Origin: Bryocella elongata
GTDB taxonomy: Bacteria > Acidobacteriota > Terriglobia > Terriglobales > Acidobacteriaceae
Assembly: GCF_900108185.1 (NCBI RefSeq)
Contig: NZ_FNVA01000001.1
Location: forward strand, 1,240,001-1,304,000
Direction: 5' to 3'
DNA: 64,000 nt
Shown: positions 9,159-18,433 of the stretch, piece by piece
How positions within the stretch are numbered: the stretch's first letter is position 1
Layout of the letters: every line of letters begins with the position of its first letter
Made by a program: the position numbers and the translations under genes
Notes under the pieces: generated by a model
The model's input: only the letters and a program-made list of their open reading frames with translations
Database searches by the model: none
Told to the model about the DNA's origin: nothing

Positions 9159-11993
9159 GTGCTGGCTCGCCGACGTTCTTCCCTTTCCGTCGTCACTGCG
9201 CTGGGCCTGGCTGCCCTTGCGCTGACGCCCCTTATGTACGCGCAGAAGCCGCGTACCATCACGACCCCGAAGCAGCAGTTCGGCCATGACATCGGTGACG
9301 ACTACCAGCTGGTGAACTACACGCAGGAGTCCGAGTACCTGCAGAAGCTCGCCAAGGAGTCCGACCGCATGAAGCTGGTCGACATCGGCCTCACCGCCGA
9401 GGGCCGTCATCAGTACATGGCGATCATCTCCTCGCCCGAGAACATCGCCAAGCTCGATCACTATCGCGAGATCAACCAGAAGCTCGTGCTTGCCAAGGGA
9501 CTCACCGACGATCAGGCCAAGGCGCTCGCCGAAGAAGGCCGAGCTATCGTCTGGATCGACGGCGGACTCCACGCCTCCGAGACCGTCGGCGCGCAACAGC
9601 TCGTCGAGACGATCTACGAGCTCAACTCCAAGACCGATCCCGAGACGATGCGCTTTCTCCACGACGACATCGCTCTCTGCACCTTCGTCAACCCCGACGG
9701 CATGGAGCTGGTCTCCAACTGGTACATGCGCAACGCCGATCCCACCAAGCGCGAGATGAACGTCCCGCGCCTGTGGCAGAAGTACATCGGCCACGACGAT
9801 AACCGCGATTTCTACATCAGCAACCAGGCCGAGACCACCAACGTCAATCGCATCCTGGCGCGCGTCTGGTTCCCGGAGATCGTCTACAACCATCACCAGG
9901 CAGGCCCCGCCGGCACCGTCATCTTCATGCCGCCCTTCCGCGACCCCAACAGCTACTTCTACGATCCGCTGATCCCGCTCGGGATCGAGGCCGTCGGAAC
10001 CGCGATGCACCAGCGCCTCGTCGAGGAAGGCAAGTTCGGCTCGACCTCCCGTACCGGAGCTCCCTACTCCACCTGGTTCAACGGCTCGCTCCGCACCGTC
10101 TCCTACTTCCACAACCAGATCGGCCTGCTCACCGAGATCATCGGCAACCCGACTCCCGAGCCGCTGCCGCTTCTGCCCTCCGAACAGCTTCCCAAAAACG
10201 ACCTCGTCGCTCCCATCAAGCCGCAGATGTGGCACTACGCCACTTCGATCGCCTATGAGCAGACCAACAACCGCGCGGTGCTCGACTACGCATCCCGCGA
10301 GCGCACGCATCTGCTCTACAACATCTATCTGATGGGCAAGGACTCCATCCAGAACGGCAGCGAGGACCACTGGACCGTCACCCCCAAGCGCATCACCGCG
10401 CTCGAAGAGACGGCCGAGAAGGAAGGCGCGCACGTAGCCCGTGGCGGCGTCCTCTCGCCCGACGCCATGAACGCCCTCGGGCCCCGGACGCAGGGCGTCC
10501 CCGCCGAACTCTACGACAAGGTCCTCCACGACCCGAAGATGAAGGACGCCCGCGCCTACGTCATCTCCGCGGATCAGCCTGACTTCCCCACCGCCACCAA
10601 GTTCGTCGACTCCCTGATGAAGACTGGCGTCGAGATCCAGCAGGCTACCGCTCCCTTCTCCGTCGAAGGCAAGCAGTATCCCGCCGGCTCTTACGTTGTC
10701 TTCACCGCGCAGGCGTTCCGCCCGCAGGTGCTCGACATGTTCGAGCCCCAGGACCACCCCAACGACTTCGCCTACCCCGGTGGCCCGCCCAACCGGCCTT
10801 ATGACACCACCGGCTGGACGCTTGCCTTCCAGATGGGCGTGCACTTCGACCGCTACACCGAAGCCGTGACCGGCCCCTTCGCCGTCATCAAGGAAGACCT
10901 CGCCAAGCCGCTCCCCGGCAAGATCCTCGGCCCGACCGGCACACCCGCCGGCTACCTCGTCGACCACGAGTACAACGACTCCTACACGCTGACCAACCGC
11001 CTCCTCAAGGCCGGCCAGCCCGTCTACTGGCTCAAGGACACCGCCGCCGTCGAGGGTAAGACCCTTCCCGCCGGTGCGCTTTGGCTTCCGTACTCGGCTG
11101 AGACCGCCAAGACCCTGGAGACTGCCACCAAGACCCTCGGCATCAGCGCCTACGCTGTCGCCAAGGCTCCCGCTGGCGCCGCCATCCAGGTCCATCCCGT
11201 CCGCATCGGCCTCGTCGATACCTACGGCGGCTCGATGCCCTCCGGCTGGATCCGCTGGCTCTTCGACCAGTTCGAGTTCCCCTACACCGTCGTCTACTCT
11301 CAGGAGCTCGACGCCGGCAACCTGAACGCGAAGTACGATGTCCTGCTCTTCGCCGACGGCATCATCCGCAACCCCAGCGCACGTGGCGGCATGGGCTTCT
11401 TTGGCCGCGCTCCCAAGCCTGAGGACATCCCCGCAGAGTTCCGTCCCTGGCTCGGCTCGATCACCCCAGCCAAGACCTTCCCCCAGCTCCAGGCCTTTGC
11501 CGACAACGGCGGAACCCTGCTCACCATCGGCAGCTCCACCGCGCTCGCATCGTTCCTCAAGCTCCCGGTCGTCAACGCTCCCATGGAGATGGTCAAAGGC
11601 GAGCTGAAGGCCGTGCCGCCGGATCGGTTCTATATCCCCGGTTCGCTGCTGAAGGCCCACGTCGACACCAAGGACCCCATCGCCTACGGCGTGGCCCCCA
11701 ACGTCATCGTGGACTTCGACAACAGCCCCTCGTTTACCCTCGATCCGAACGCTGCCCTCACCGGCGTGCACGCGATCGCCTGGTATGACGATGCCAACCT
11801 CCTGGCCAGCGGCTGGGCCTGGGGTCAGGGCTACATCGACCACACCACCGCTATCGCAGAGGCTCCTCTCGGCAAGGGCAAGATTGTCCTCTATGGCCCC
11901 GAGGTCACCTTCCGCGGTCAACCCCACGCTACCTTCAAGTTCCTCTTCAACGGCGTGCTCTCGGGCGCGGCCAGCGAGTCGAGCCTGCAGTAG
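9159..11993 (+). CDS. secreted M14-family zinc carboxypeptidase-like protein
   Basis: A 944-residue exported protein with a GTG start preceded by TAGGAGA at a 5-base distance. Signal peptide: LSVVTALGLAALALTPLMYAQK. Residues about 45-300 carry the M14 fold: GLTAEGRHQYMAIISSPEN, then the zinc-binding HxxE in GGLHASETVGAQQLVE, and a later histidine in IVYNHHQAGPAG. The remainder is a long C-terminal region typical of large Acidobacteria and Bacteroidota M14 proteins, with a glutamine-amidotransferase-like segment (YDVLLFADGIIR, LGSITPAKTFPQLQAFADNGGTLLTIG). It is divergent from the S9-like hydrolase, so both may serve extracellular peptide use. The opposite strand also has a long open frame, which I regard as a shadow. 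Confidence 0.88.
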   Translation: MLARRRSSLSVVTALGLAALALTPLMYAQKPRTITTPKQQFGHDIGDDYQLVNYTQESEYLQKLAKESDRMKLVDIGLTAEGRHQYMAIISSPENIAKLDHYREINQKLVLAKGLTDDQAKALAEEGRAIVWIDGGLHASETVGAQQLVETIYELNSKTDPETMRFLHDDIALCTFVNPDGMELVSNWYMRNADPTKREMNVPRLWQKYIGHDDNRDFYISNQAETTNVNRILARVWFPEIVYNHHQAGPAGTVIFMPPFRDPNSYFYDPLIPLGIEAVGTAMHQRLVEEGKFGSTSRTGAPYSTWFNGSLRTVSYFHNQIGLLTEIIGNPTPEPLPLLPSEQLPKNDLVAPIKPQMWHYATSIAYEQTNNRAVLDYASRERTHLLYNIYLMGKDSIQNGSEDHWTVTPKRITALEETAEKEGAHVARGGVLSPDAMNALGPRTQGVPAELYDKVLHDPKMKDARAYVISADQPDFPTATKFVDSLMKTGVEIQQATAPFSVEGKQYPAGSYVVFTAQAFRPQVLDMFEPQDHPNDFAYPGGPPNRPYDTTGWTLAFQMGVHFDRYTEAVTGPFAVIKEDLAKPLPGKILGPTGTPAGYLVDHEYNDSYTLTNRLLKAGQPVYWLKDTAAVEGKTLPAGALWLPYSAETAKTLETATKTLGISAYAVAKAPAGAAIQVHPVRIGLVDTYGGSMPSGWIRWLFDQFEFPYTVVYSQELDAGNLNAKYDVLLFADGIIRNPSARGGMGFFGRAPKPEDIPAEFRPWLGSITPAKTFPQLQAFADNGGTLLTIGSSTALASFLKLPVVNAPMEMVKGELKAVPPDRFYIPGSLLKAHVDTKDPIAYGVAPNVIVDFDNSPSFTLDPNAALTGVHAIAWYDDANLLASGWAWGQGYIDHTTAIAEAPLGKGKIVLYGPEVTFRGQPHATFKFLFNGVLSGAASESSLQ

Positions 11994-11998
11994 CCACC

Positions 11999-12022
11999 GG
12001 TCCTGACTCATAGCTCAGGACC
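11999..12022. other. 8-bp stem hairpin after the M14 gene
   Basis: GGTCCTGA (11999-12006) pairs with TCAGGACC (12015-12022) across an 8-base loop, immediately after the stop codon. No T run follows. It could protect the 3' end of the transcript ahead of the true terminator at 12053. Confidence 0.4.
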
Positions 12023-12052
12023 CGTAACCCACAACTCGTTCACATTCTTTCA

Positions 12053-12103
12053 GGCCGTTGCGCTGCATCTCCCTTACCGGAGTTCCAGCGCAACGGCCTT
12101 TTT
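12053..12103 (+). terminator. Rho-independent terminator after the M14 peptidase gene
   Basis: GGCCGTTGCGCTG (12053-12065) is the exact reverse complement of CAGCGCAACGGCC (12086-12098), and five T residues follow directly. It ends transcription of the M14 gene 27 bases before the deacetylase gene starts. Confidence 0.85.
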
Positions 12104-12130
12104 CTTCCACGCTGTACACTGGCCCCGGAC

Positions 12131-13048
12131 ATGGCAGCACGCCTCATCGTCAACGCCGACGACTTCGGTCTCACCCACGGCATCAACCGCGCCGTCGCCG
12201 AGCTGCACGAGGCAGGAGCCCTCACCTCCGCGACCCTGATGGCCTCAGGCCCCGCCTTCGACGATGCCGTCGCCATCGCCCACGCTCACCCTTCACTCGG
12301 CGTCGGCTGCCACGTCGTCCTCACCGATGGCATGCCCGTCTGCCATGCGGAGACCATCCCCTCGCTGATGGGCGCGGACGGCAAGACCTTCCGCAGCTCC
12401 CTGCTGGAGTTCATCGCCGCCACCCTCGCCGGCCACATCAACCCCGACGACGTCATCCGCGAAGGCCTCGCCCAGGTGCAGAGGCTGCAGCGCGCGGGCA
12501 TCGACGTCACCCACCTCGATACCCACAAGCACACGCACATGCTGCCCGCCATCGCGCAGCCCCTGCTCTACGTCGCCGAACGCGCCGGCATCGGCGCCAT
12601 CCGCAGCCCCTTTGAGCAGAGCTGGTCTTCCGGCGCAGGCCGGCCCGAGCCGATCCGCCGCCTCGAAGTCCTGCTCTGCGACAAGCTGCTCGCGCCACGC
12701 TTCCGCTCGCTGCCGCAGATTCGCCACAACGCCGTCCAGACCACCGACGGCACCCTCGGCATCTCCGCCACCGGTCGCCTCAATCGCGACACCCTCGCCG
12801 CCCTGCTGCAGCGTCTTCCCGAGGACGGCATCTTCGAGCTCGTCTGCCATCCCGGCTACAACGACCGCGACCTCGACGCCGTCCGCACCCGCCTTCGCGT
12901 CAGCCGCGAGATCGAACGGCAAGCCCTGCTCGACTGCATCCCGTCCCTCGGCCCGCAGCTCACCCACTACGGTAACCTCGGCAACCTCGGTCTCCTCCGC
13001 GAGCTCGGCCAGCACCAACCCGCCACCGGCCACGAGCGCCTGACGTAA
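12131..13048 (+). CDS. ChbG/HpnK (YdjC) family carbohydrate deacetylase
   Basis: A 305-residue protein of the YdjC/ChbG/HpnK fold, metal-dependent deacetylases acting on N-acetylated sugars. Visible motifs: RLIVNADDFGLTHGINRAV at the N-terminus (Asp pair for metal and catalysis), VGCHVVLTDGMPV (His), THLDTHKHTHMLP (metal-binding His cluster) and the late ELVCHPGYND. All expected residues are present, so it should be active. It lies 123 bases upstream of bshA on the same strand, with no terminator between. BshA makes an N-acetylglucosaminyl-malate that must be de-acetylated; the usual enzyme (BshB) is of the unrelated LmbE fold, so a role here in bacillithiol synthesis is only a hypothesis. 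Confidence 0.85.
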   Translation: MAARLIVNADDFGLTHGINRAVAELHEAGALTSATLMASGPAFDDAVAIAHAHPSLGVGCHVVLTDGMPVCHAETIPSLMGADGKTFRSSLLEFIAATLAGHINPDDVIREGLAQVQRLQRAGIDVTHLDTHKHTHMLPAIAQPLLYVAERAGIGAIRSPFEQSWSSGAGRPEPIRRLEVLLCDKLLAPRFRSLPQIRHNAVQTTDGTLGISATGRLNRDTLAALLQRLPEDGIFELVCHPGYNDRDLDAVRTRLRVSREIERQALLDCIPSLGPQLTHYGNLGNLGLLRELGQHQPATGHERLT

Positions 13049-13062
13049 CCGTCCGCCTGTAC

Positions 13063-13165
13063 GATCTGGCATCTGGCGTCTGGAAAACTCGTAACTGAAC
13101 TCCCATATCCACCCTCCGCATCTCGCCTTTAGCATCTAGCCTCTCGTATCTAGCATCTGCTACGT
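13063..13165. repeat. degenerate short-word repeat tract before bshA
   Basis: The 123-base gap is made largely of near-copies of a short word: ATCTGGC / ATCTGG / GTCTGG around 13063-13083 and TAGCATCT at 13130-13137 and 13151-13158, with intervening variants such as CGTATC and CATCTCGCC. No ribosome-binding site stands out in it. Similar word-like tracts occur elsewhere in the window. Confidence 0.6.
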
Positions 13166-13171
13166 AGCCCT

Positions 13172-14341
13172 ATGAAGATCGGCATCACCTGCTACCCCAC
13201 CTACGGAGGCTCCGGCGTCGTCGCCACGGAGCTTGGCATCGAGCTCGCCGCGCGCGGGCACGAGATCCACTTCATCACCTACTCGCAGCCCTTCCGCCTC
13301 AACGGCCGCGACGCCAACATCCGTTATCACGAGGTGCCGGTCTCCAACTACCCGCTCTTCGAATTCCCTCCCTACGATCTCGCGCTCGCCACCCGCATGG
13401 CCGAGGTCGCCGAGCTCTATGAGCTCGACCTGCTGCACGTGCACTACGCCATCCCGCACTCGGTCTCCGCGCTCCTCGCGCGCCAGATGCTCGCCAGCCG
13501 CGGCATCAAGCTGCCCTTCATCACTACCCTGCACGGCACCGACATCACGCTCGTAGGCCTCGACCGCTCCTACCTCGCCATCACCAAGTTCGGCATCGAG
13601 GAGTCCGACGGCGTTACCTCCATCTCCCAGGACCTCGCCGAGCGCACCCGCGAGTCCTTCGCCATCACCAAACACATCGAGGTCATCCGCAACTTCGTCA
13701 ACTGCGATCTCTACCACCGCGACGAAGAGCTGGTCGCGAAGACCCGCCCCCGCTTCGCCGATCCCAGCGAGCCGCTGCTGGTGCATCTCTCCAACTTCCG
13801 CCCCGTCAAGCGCGTCCTCGACGTCGTGGAGGTCTTCGCCCGCATCGCCAGGGAAGTTCCCGCCCGCATCCTGCTCATCGGGGACGGCCCTGACCGCTCC
13901 GCCGCCGAGTTTCTCGCGCACCGCCTCGGCGTCAGCGACCGCGTCCACTTCCTTGGCAAACAGGAGAACGTCAACGAGCTGCTCGCGCTCGCCGACCTCA
14001 TGCTCATGCCCAGCCAGATGGAGTCCTTCGGCCTCGCCGCGCTCGAAGCCATGGCCTGCCGCGTCCCTGCCATCGGCACCCGCGTTGGCGGAGTGCCCGA
14101 ACTCATCGACGACGGGTCGTCGCCGTCCGGCTCCAACGGCGGCGTCGCCAACGGCTTGCTCTTCGAGGTCGGCGACGTCGAAGGCATGGCCGCCGCCGGC
14201 ATCGCTCTGCTGCAGGACCCCGAGCGCCTCAACGCCATGGCCACCGCCGCCCGCCGCACCGCCCAGGCCCGCTTCTGCGCCAGCCGCATCATCCCTCTTT
14301 ACGAGGACTACTACGAGCGCGTCGTACGCGGCGAAGGCTAG
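13172..14341 (+). CDS. bshA: N-acetyl-alpha-D-glucosaminyl L-malate synthase BshA
   Basis: A GT4-family glycosyltransferase of 389 residues. The N-terminus MKIGITCYPTYGGSGVVATELG is the BshA signature, followed by HEIHFITYSQPFRL, LLHVHYAIPHS and TTLHGTDITLVGLDRSY. The C-terminal Rossmann half has HLSNFRPVKRVLDVVEVF, LLIGDGPDRS and the GT4 acidic motif ESFGLAALEAMACRVPAIGTRVGGVPELI. The enzyme joins GlcNAc from UDP-GlcNAc to L-malate, the first step of bacillithiol synthesis, a cytoplasmic low-molecular-weight thiol. An 11-residue insertion (DDGSSPSGSNGGV) after PELI is slightly unusual. bshB and bshC are not in this window. Confidence 0.93.
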   Translation: MKIGITCYPTYGGSGVVATELGIELAARGHEIHFITYSQPFRLNGRDANIRYHEVPVSNYPLFEFPPYDLALATRMAEVAELYELDLLHVHYAIPHSVSALLARQMLASRGIKLPFITTLHGTDITLVGLDRSYLAITKFGIEESDGVTSISQDLAERTRESFAITKHIEVIRNFVNCDLYHRDEELVAKTRPRFADPSEPLLVHLSNFRPVKRVLDVVEVFARIAREVPARILLIGDGPDRSAAEFLAHRLGVSDRVHFLGKQENVNELLALADLMLMPSQMESFGLAALEAMACRVPAIGTRVGGVPELIDDGSSPSGSNGGVANGLLFEVGDVEGMAAAGIALLQDPERLNAMATAARRTAQARFCASRIIPLYEDYYERVVRGEG

Positions 14342-14665
14342 CCTCCTTGGGCTGAAGCGCATCTTTGAGGGCCAACGGCCCGTTCCATACCAGCCCTGGA
14401 TGAAGCCCTGGGTGAGGGGTGATGGAGAGCCCGAGGGTGATGGCCCGACATAAGTCCTCCACGGAGTTCAGGTTGCCGGGGCCACGAAGTCCCCATCCGC
14501 TTCCGGACGGAAGTCGCCACGGCTCCTCCCACAACCATCCAGGCAACCCCGGGTTCTAGTAACGGGGCGGATGCCCGCCTCCAGATGCGATCCGCACGCC
14601 GCCAACTGCACCGTACCCTCTTACAAGGGTGTTTTGCGCCCAGACGATTTGCTCCGGAGGCACTC
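14342..14665. repeat. intergenic region with palindromic repeat-like sequence
   Basis: This 324-base gap follows bshA. Its first part contains GGGCC-AAC-GGCCC (14359-14371) and then two related words, AGCCCTGGATGA and AGCCCTGGGTGA, around 14393-14415. The arrangement resembles the dispersed repeats found between genes in Acidobacteria. The rest is GC-rich and featureless until GGAGG at 14656-14660, which serves the downstream gene. Confidence 0.45.
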
Positions 14666-15817
14666 GTGAAGCCATCCTTCGTTCCCGCGGCCGTTCTCTT
14701 CTGCGTACTTCCAGCGTGTGCCGTGCCCATGCTGAGTCAGTCCACCGGCACCTCCCACCCCGAGCAGCTGGACGACCCGATCACAGCCCAGGCTGCGACG
14801 CCGCAGTACACGCCCGCGGCTAAGCCCTCGCCCGATATCCCGTTGACGCAGTCCCAGAACTACCCCAACGGCGAGGTGCAGAACTACCAGCCCGCGCCCT
14901 CGGACGATCACTACGTCAAGCCGCATCGCGGCTCCAGCAGCTCGAGCTACGCTCCCGCACCCGCCTATTCGGCTACCTCCGGTGCTTCCGGCTACGCCGC
15001 GAGCAGCGCAACGACACCTGTTCGCCAGCCCGTATCTTCCTTACCGTTGAATGAACAGCTCGCCGATCGTCCCCCGAGCTCCTCCAACTACGATCGCTCC
15101 AACGATCCCCAGTTCGCGAACCGTGATTTTGCGAGCCACGATGATGTCTACCGGCCCTATAACCCCACCGGCGCCGTGCATCACGACAACCTCGAAGTCA
15201 CCGACGATCCGACCAGCGGCGTCGTCATGGATACGGCCACCTCGCCCAACCAGATCCCTCAGTCCACCCTGCTGCGCGCTCGCCTTGTGACCTCGCTCTC
15301 GACGCAGACCACCAAGGCCGGCGACCACTTCACCGCGACCCTCGCAGGCGACGTCGTCCGCAATGGCCGGGTCCTTCTGCCTTATGGAAGCACCCTGCAT
15401 GGCCGCGTGACCGCGGCGCACAGCGGTCATGGCATCCGTACCGCCGCGGCCCTTCGCCTCGAGACAACATCGATCTCCCTGCCCGATGGCACCACCTATC
15501 CGCTCATGGCAGAGGTCGTCGATGTACATAACGTCCCGCACGCCCACGTGACATCCGAAGGCACCATCAAGGACAACGCCATGACCAGGGGCGAGGCCGC
15601 GATGCTGGGTGGCACCACCGGTGGGGGCGCCATCGCCGGGGCCCTGGTGGGTGGCGGCGTAGGAGCAGTCGTGGGCGCCGCCGTCGGTGCTGGCGTAGGC
15701 ACAGTCTTCTATCTCCGCCGCGACCGCGAACAGTCACTCCCTGCGCGCAGCGAGCTTACCTTTGCGATGGACACTCCCCTCGACCTGAACGTTGCAGCCC
15801 GCGCGTCCAACTACTAA
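14666..15817 (+). CDS. exported glycine-zipper protein, unknown
   Basis: 383 residues from the GTG at 14666, chosen because GGAGG lies 5 bases upstream and a signal peptide (KPSFVPAAVLFCVLPACAVPM) begins there. Residues about 25-190 are low-complexity Pro/Ser/Tyr/Asn-rich. A compact beta-rich domain follows (STLLRARLVTSLSTQTTKAGDHFTATLAGDV...LPYGSTLHGRV), resembling domains in conjugation or outer-membrane proteins. Near the C-terminus a strongly glycine-zippered membrane segment runs from GGTTGGGAIAGALVGGGVG to VGAGVGTVFYL. Function is unknown; attachment to the cell envelope through the zipper is inferred. Confidence 0.75.
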   Translation: MKPSFVPAAVLFCVLPACAVPMLSQSTGTSHPEQLDDPITAQAATPQYTPAAKPSPDIPLTQSQNYPNGEVQNYQPAPSDDHYVKPHRGSSSSSYAPAPAYSATSGASGYAASSATTPVRQPVSSLPLNEQLADRPPSSSNYDRSNDPQFANRDFASHDDVYRPYNPTGAVHHDNLEVTDDPTSGVVMDTATSPNQIPQSTLLRARLVTSLSTQTTKAGDHFTATLAGDVVRNGRVLLPYGSTLHGRVTAAHSGHGIRTAAALRLETTSISLPDGTTYPLMAEVVDVHNVPHAHVTSEGTIKDNAMTRGEAAMLGGTTGGGAIAGALVGGGVGAVVGAAVGAGVGTVFYLRRDREQSLPARSELTFAMDTPLDLNVAARASNY

Positions 15818-15834
15818 CGCTATGCTCTGGCATC

Positions 15835-15872
15835 AAGAAAGAAGCGAGGCCTCGTGGCCTCGCTTCTTTCTT
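15835..15872. terminator. bidirectional terminator (17-bp perfect stem)
   Basis: AAGAAAGAAGCGAGGCC (15835-15851) pairs perfectly with 15856-15872 around a TCGT loop. The A-rich left arm and T-rich right arm make it work in both directions. It lies between the convergent glycine-zipper and kinase genes. Confidence 0.92.
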
Positions 15873-15904
15873 GTCCGTTCCTGTCCGCCTGCATAAGAGG
15901 AGGG

Positions 15905-18433
15905 CTAGGCGCGCACCTGTGCCAGCAGCCGCTTCCAGTTCTTCTGGTTCTTCTTGAAGCTCTTCTTCAGGTCCTCCAGAATTCGCTGGAAGTCCGGATG
16001 CTCCGCCATACCGCGCCACGCTGGATTCTTGCTGAACCAGGGATAGTTCTCGTTGCCGAGGTAGATCGCCCGCCGCAGCCAGTGCAGCGCTTCGCTCTCG
16101 TCGCCTTCCACCGCGAAGTACGTTGCCAGCCGGTAGCCCATCTCGCTGTCGGCTTCAGCCGCAGCCAGCGTGTCTTCGGTGATGAACTCCAGCGCACGCT
16201 TTCTCTCGCCCAGCTGCACGTAGCACATCGCGATCGTCGGGAAGACGATGCGCAGCGTCTGGTCGTCCTCGATCACCTTCTCCAGCGTCTCGACCGCCTT
16301 TGCGAGATTCCCTTCGCGCATCTGCTGATAGCCTCGCGAGATGCGCAGCAGCGGCTGCCGCGGCTCCAGCGTCAGCCCCTTCTCAATCTCATCCGCCGCC
16401 AGCTCCAGCTGGTTCTGGTACTGGTACACCCGTGCTCGGTGGTTGTAGATGTTCGGAGCGTTCGACGGGTTCAACCGCAGCGACTGGCTGAACTGGTCCA
16501 GCGCCTCTTCGTACATGCCGTCGATCCGCAACGTCAGCGCCGCCACAAAGTGCACATTCCAGTCGTTGCCCGCCTCCTGCAGAAGACGCTCGACGCCATG
16601 GCGCGCGCTCTCCTTCTCACCGCGGCTCAACAGCATGTACACGCGATAGAGGTTCGCTTCCACCGAGCCCGGATCGAACTCCAGCGCCTTGTCGAAGGCG
16701 CGTCTGGCCTCAAGCACATACATCTGCCCGCCCAGGCCGTGACGCGCATACTGCAGCTGCGTAATCCCCAGGCCCGCCCATGCAGGCGAATACTCGGGAT
16801 CGCGCTTCACCACGTCTTCGAAGATCTGCCGCGCGTGGTCCAGCTCTTCCCGGTTGCCGGTCCGCGTCATGAACGACGACAGCAGCGCGCGCGCCTGCAG
16901 GTAGTCCTCGGAGATATCCACGCTCAGCGAGCTCCGCCGCTGCTCGCCCATACCTCCGCCGAGGCCACCGGGGATCAACGTACCGCCACGCAGATCGGCA
17001 TACACCTCGTCCGAGATCTCCTTCTGCACTGCGATCAGGTCGAACGAAGCCACGTTGATCGACCCACCCGTGCGGACGTTGTTTCCCTTCACGTCGACCA
17101 TCTGCCAGTTCAGGTCGAAGCCCTTTTCTGATTTCAGGAAGCTCCCCGACAGCACAAAATCCACCAGCAGCTTCCGGCCGATGCTCAAAGGATCGAGCTG
17201 CTTGCTGTTGAGGTTCATCAGCGTGCTGGAAGGACGGACCACCAGCTGCGGCACCTTGGCCAGCCGTGCCCCCAGGGCGTCGGCCAGGGCAAAGCCATAG
17301 AACGGCGTCTCTTCGCTTCCGCCAAGATTCATAAACGGAAGCACCACCAGCGTCTGCGCCCCGGAGCTCTCCTCGCTGGGCGTATCCAGAAACCGCTCCG
17401 CCAGCATCGAGAGAATCCCGGTCGTCCGCTTCTCTTCTTCTGGAGTCTCGAGATCCAGCCGCTGCTGCGCCGGCATCGAGATCGCGCCTTCGCCCGGCAT
17501 CACCATCGCATCGAAGTGCAGCGACTTGAGGATCGTCTTCAATCCCTCGCGCACCTCGACCGCCGAGGCGTACCGCTCCGAAGGCTGCTTTGCCAGGCAG
17601 CGCAGAATCACGCTCTCCAGCCCCGTGGGAAGATCCGGCACGATGTCCTGCAGCGGTGGCGGCTCCGCATACTGGATCGCCCGGATCGACTGCAGCTCCT
17701 GCGCATCCGGCCGGTGGAACGGGTGCCGCCCGCTAACCATCTCGTAGAGGATCAGCCCCAGCGCGAAGATGTCGCTCTGCACGCTCGACTGCCCCGTAAC
17801 AAACTGCTCGGGAGCCATGTAGGCGATCGTCCCGCCCCGCGCCGTGTAGGTCGCGCCCGGGGGAATCACCATCGGTTGCCCGCCCAGAGCCGGATCGAAG
17901 TCGTAGGAGACCTCGTCGGCCGGCTCGAGCTTCTCGCGCTTGAGCTGCCGGGCCAGACCGAAGTCCAGAATCTTGATCAGCCCACCGTCGGTCAGCATGA
18001 CGTTGGCCGGCTTCAGATCGCGGTGGAAGATCGCCAGCCCGTGCGCCGCGGCCAGACCGTCCGCAATCTGCATCCCGCTGGACAGCACCAGTTGCAGGTT
18101 AGCCGGGCCCTCTGCGATCACCTTATCCAGGCTTCTGCCCGGAACGTACTGCATGACGATGTAGGCTTCGTTGCTGCCATCGTCGGCGTTGGTCTCGCCA
18201 ACCTCGTAGATCGAGCACACATTCGGGTGGTCGATCGCACTCGCCAGCCGCGCTTCCCGCAGCTGCGTCGTCCGAACCTGCTCCGGCGTCTGTTGTCCGC
18301 GCTTGAGTAGCTTGAGCACGACCGGGCGCTGCAGCAGGGTGTCATTGGCAAGAAACACCACACCGCTGCCGCCAGAACCAATCTTGCGCAGAATCTCGTA
18401 CTGCTTGATTACGCGGCGTTTCATCTTCCCCAT
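15905..18433 (-). CDS. serine/threonine protein kinase with C-terminal TPR repeats
   Basis: 842 residues from the ATG at 18433 (another ATG lies at 18424); earlier starts read into the leader. Kinase domain, residues about 10-280: glycine loop IGSGGSGVVF, lysine in VVLKLLKRG (about K41), catalytic HRDLKPANV (about 137), DFGLA (about 157), and APEQF. All active-site residues are present. Next comes a TolB-N-like segment (TLVVLPFMNLGGSEETPFYGFALADALGARL) and then several TPR helices, e.g. EYSPAWAGLGITQLQYARHGL and EEALDQFSQSLRLNPSNAPNIYNHRARVYQYQNQLELA. There is no transmembrane helix, so it is probably cytosolic. This kinase-TolB-TPR design is common in Acidobacteria; targets are unknown. Confidence 0.9.
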   Translation of the reverse strand: MGKMKRRVIKQYEILRKIGSGGSGVVFLANDTLLQRPVVLKLLKRGQQTPEQVRTTQLREARLASAIDHPNVCSIYEVGETNADDGSNEAYIVMQYVPGRSLDKVIAEGPANLQLVLSSGMQIADGLAAAHGLAIFHRDLKPANVMLTDGGLIKILDFGLARQLKREKLEPADEVSYDFDPALGGQPMVIPPGATYTARGGTIAYMAPEQFVTGQSSVQSDIFALGLILYEMVSGRHPFHRPDAQELQSIRAIQYAEPPPLQDIVPDLPTGLESVILRCLAKQPSERYASAVEVREGLKTILKSLHFDAMVMPGEGAISMPAQQRLDLETPEEEKRTTGILSMLAERFLDTPSEESSGAQTLVVLPFMNLGGSEETPFYGFALADALGARLAKVPQLVVRPSSTLMNLNSKQLDPLSIGRKLLVDFVLSGSFLKSEKGFDLNWQMVDVKGNNVRTGGSINVASFDLIAVQKEISDEVYADLRGGTLIPGGLGGGMGEQRRSSLSVDISEDYLQARALLSSFMTRTGNREELDHARQIFEDVVKRDPEYSPAWAGLGITQLQYARHGLGGQMYVLEARRAFDKALEFDPGSVEANLYRVYMLLSRGEKESARHGVERLLQEAGNDWNVHFVAALTLRIDGMYEEALDQFSQSLRLNPSNAPNIYNHRARVYQYQNQLELAADEIEKGLTLEPRQPLLRISRGYQQMREGNLAKAVETLEKVIEDDQTLRIVFPTIAMCYVQLGERKRALEFITEDTLAAAEADSEMGYRLATYFAVEGDESEALHWLRRAIYLGNENYPWFSKNPAWRGMAEHPDFQRILEDLKKSFKKNQKNWKRLLAQVRA

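Noticed and set aside
9126-12011. An open frame of 961 codons on the minus strand, opposite the M14 peptidase gene
   Set aside because: Its product is Gly/Val/Asp/Leu-rich low complexity with no family motif. The plus strand has a signal peptide, a Shine-Dalgarno site and zinc-binding motifs. Long antisense frames are expected opposite GC-rich genes with C/G-ending codons.
12293-14362. Long minus-strand frames opposite the deacetylase and bshA genes
   Set aside because: Same composition effect; the plus-strand products carry full catalytic motifs and the antisense products none.
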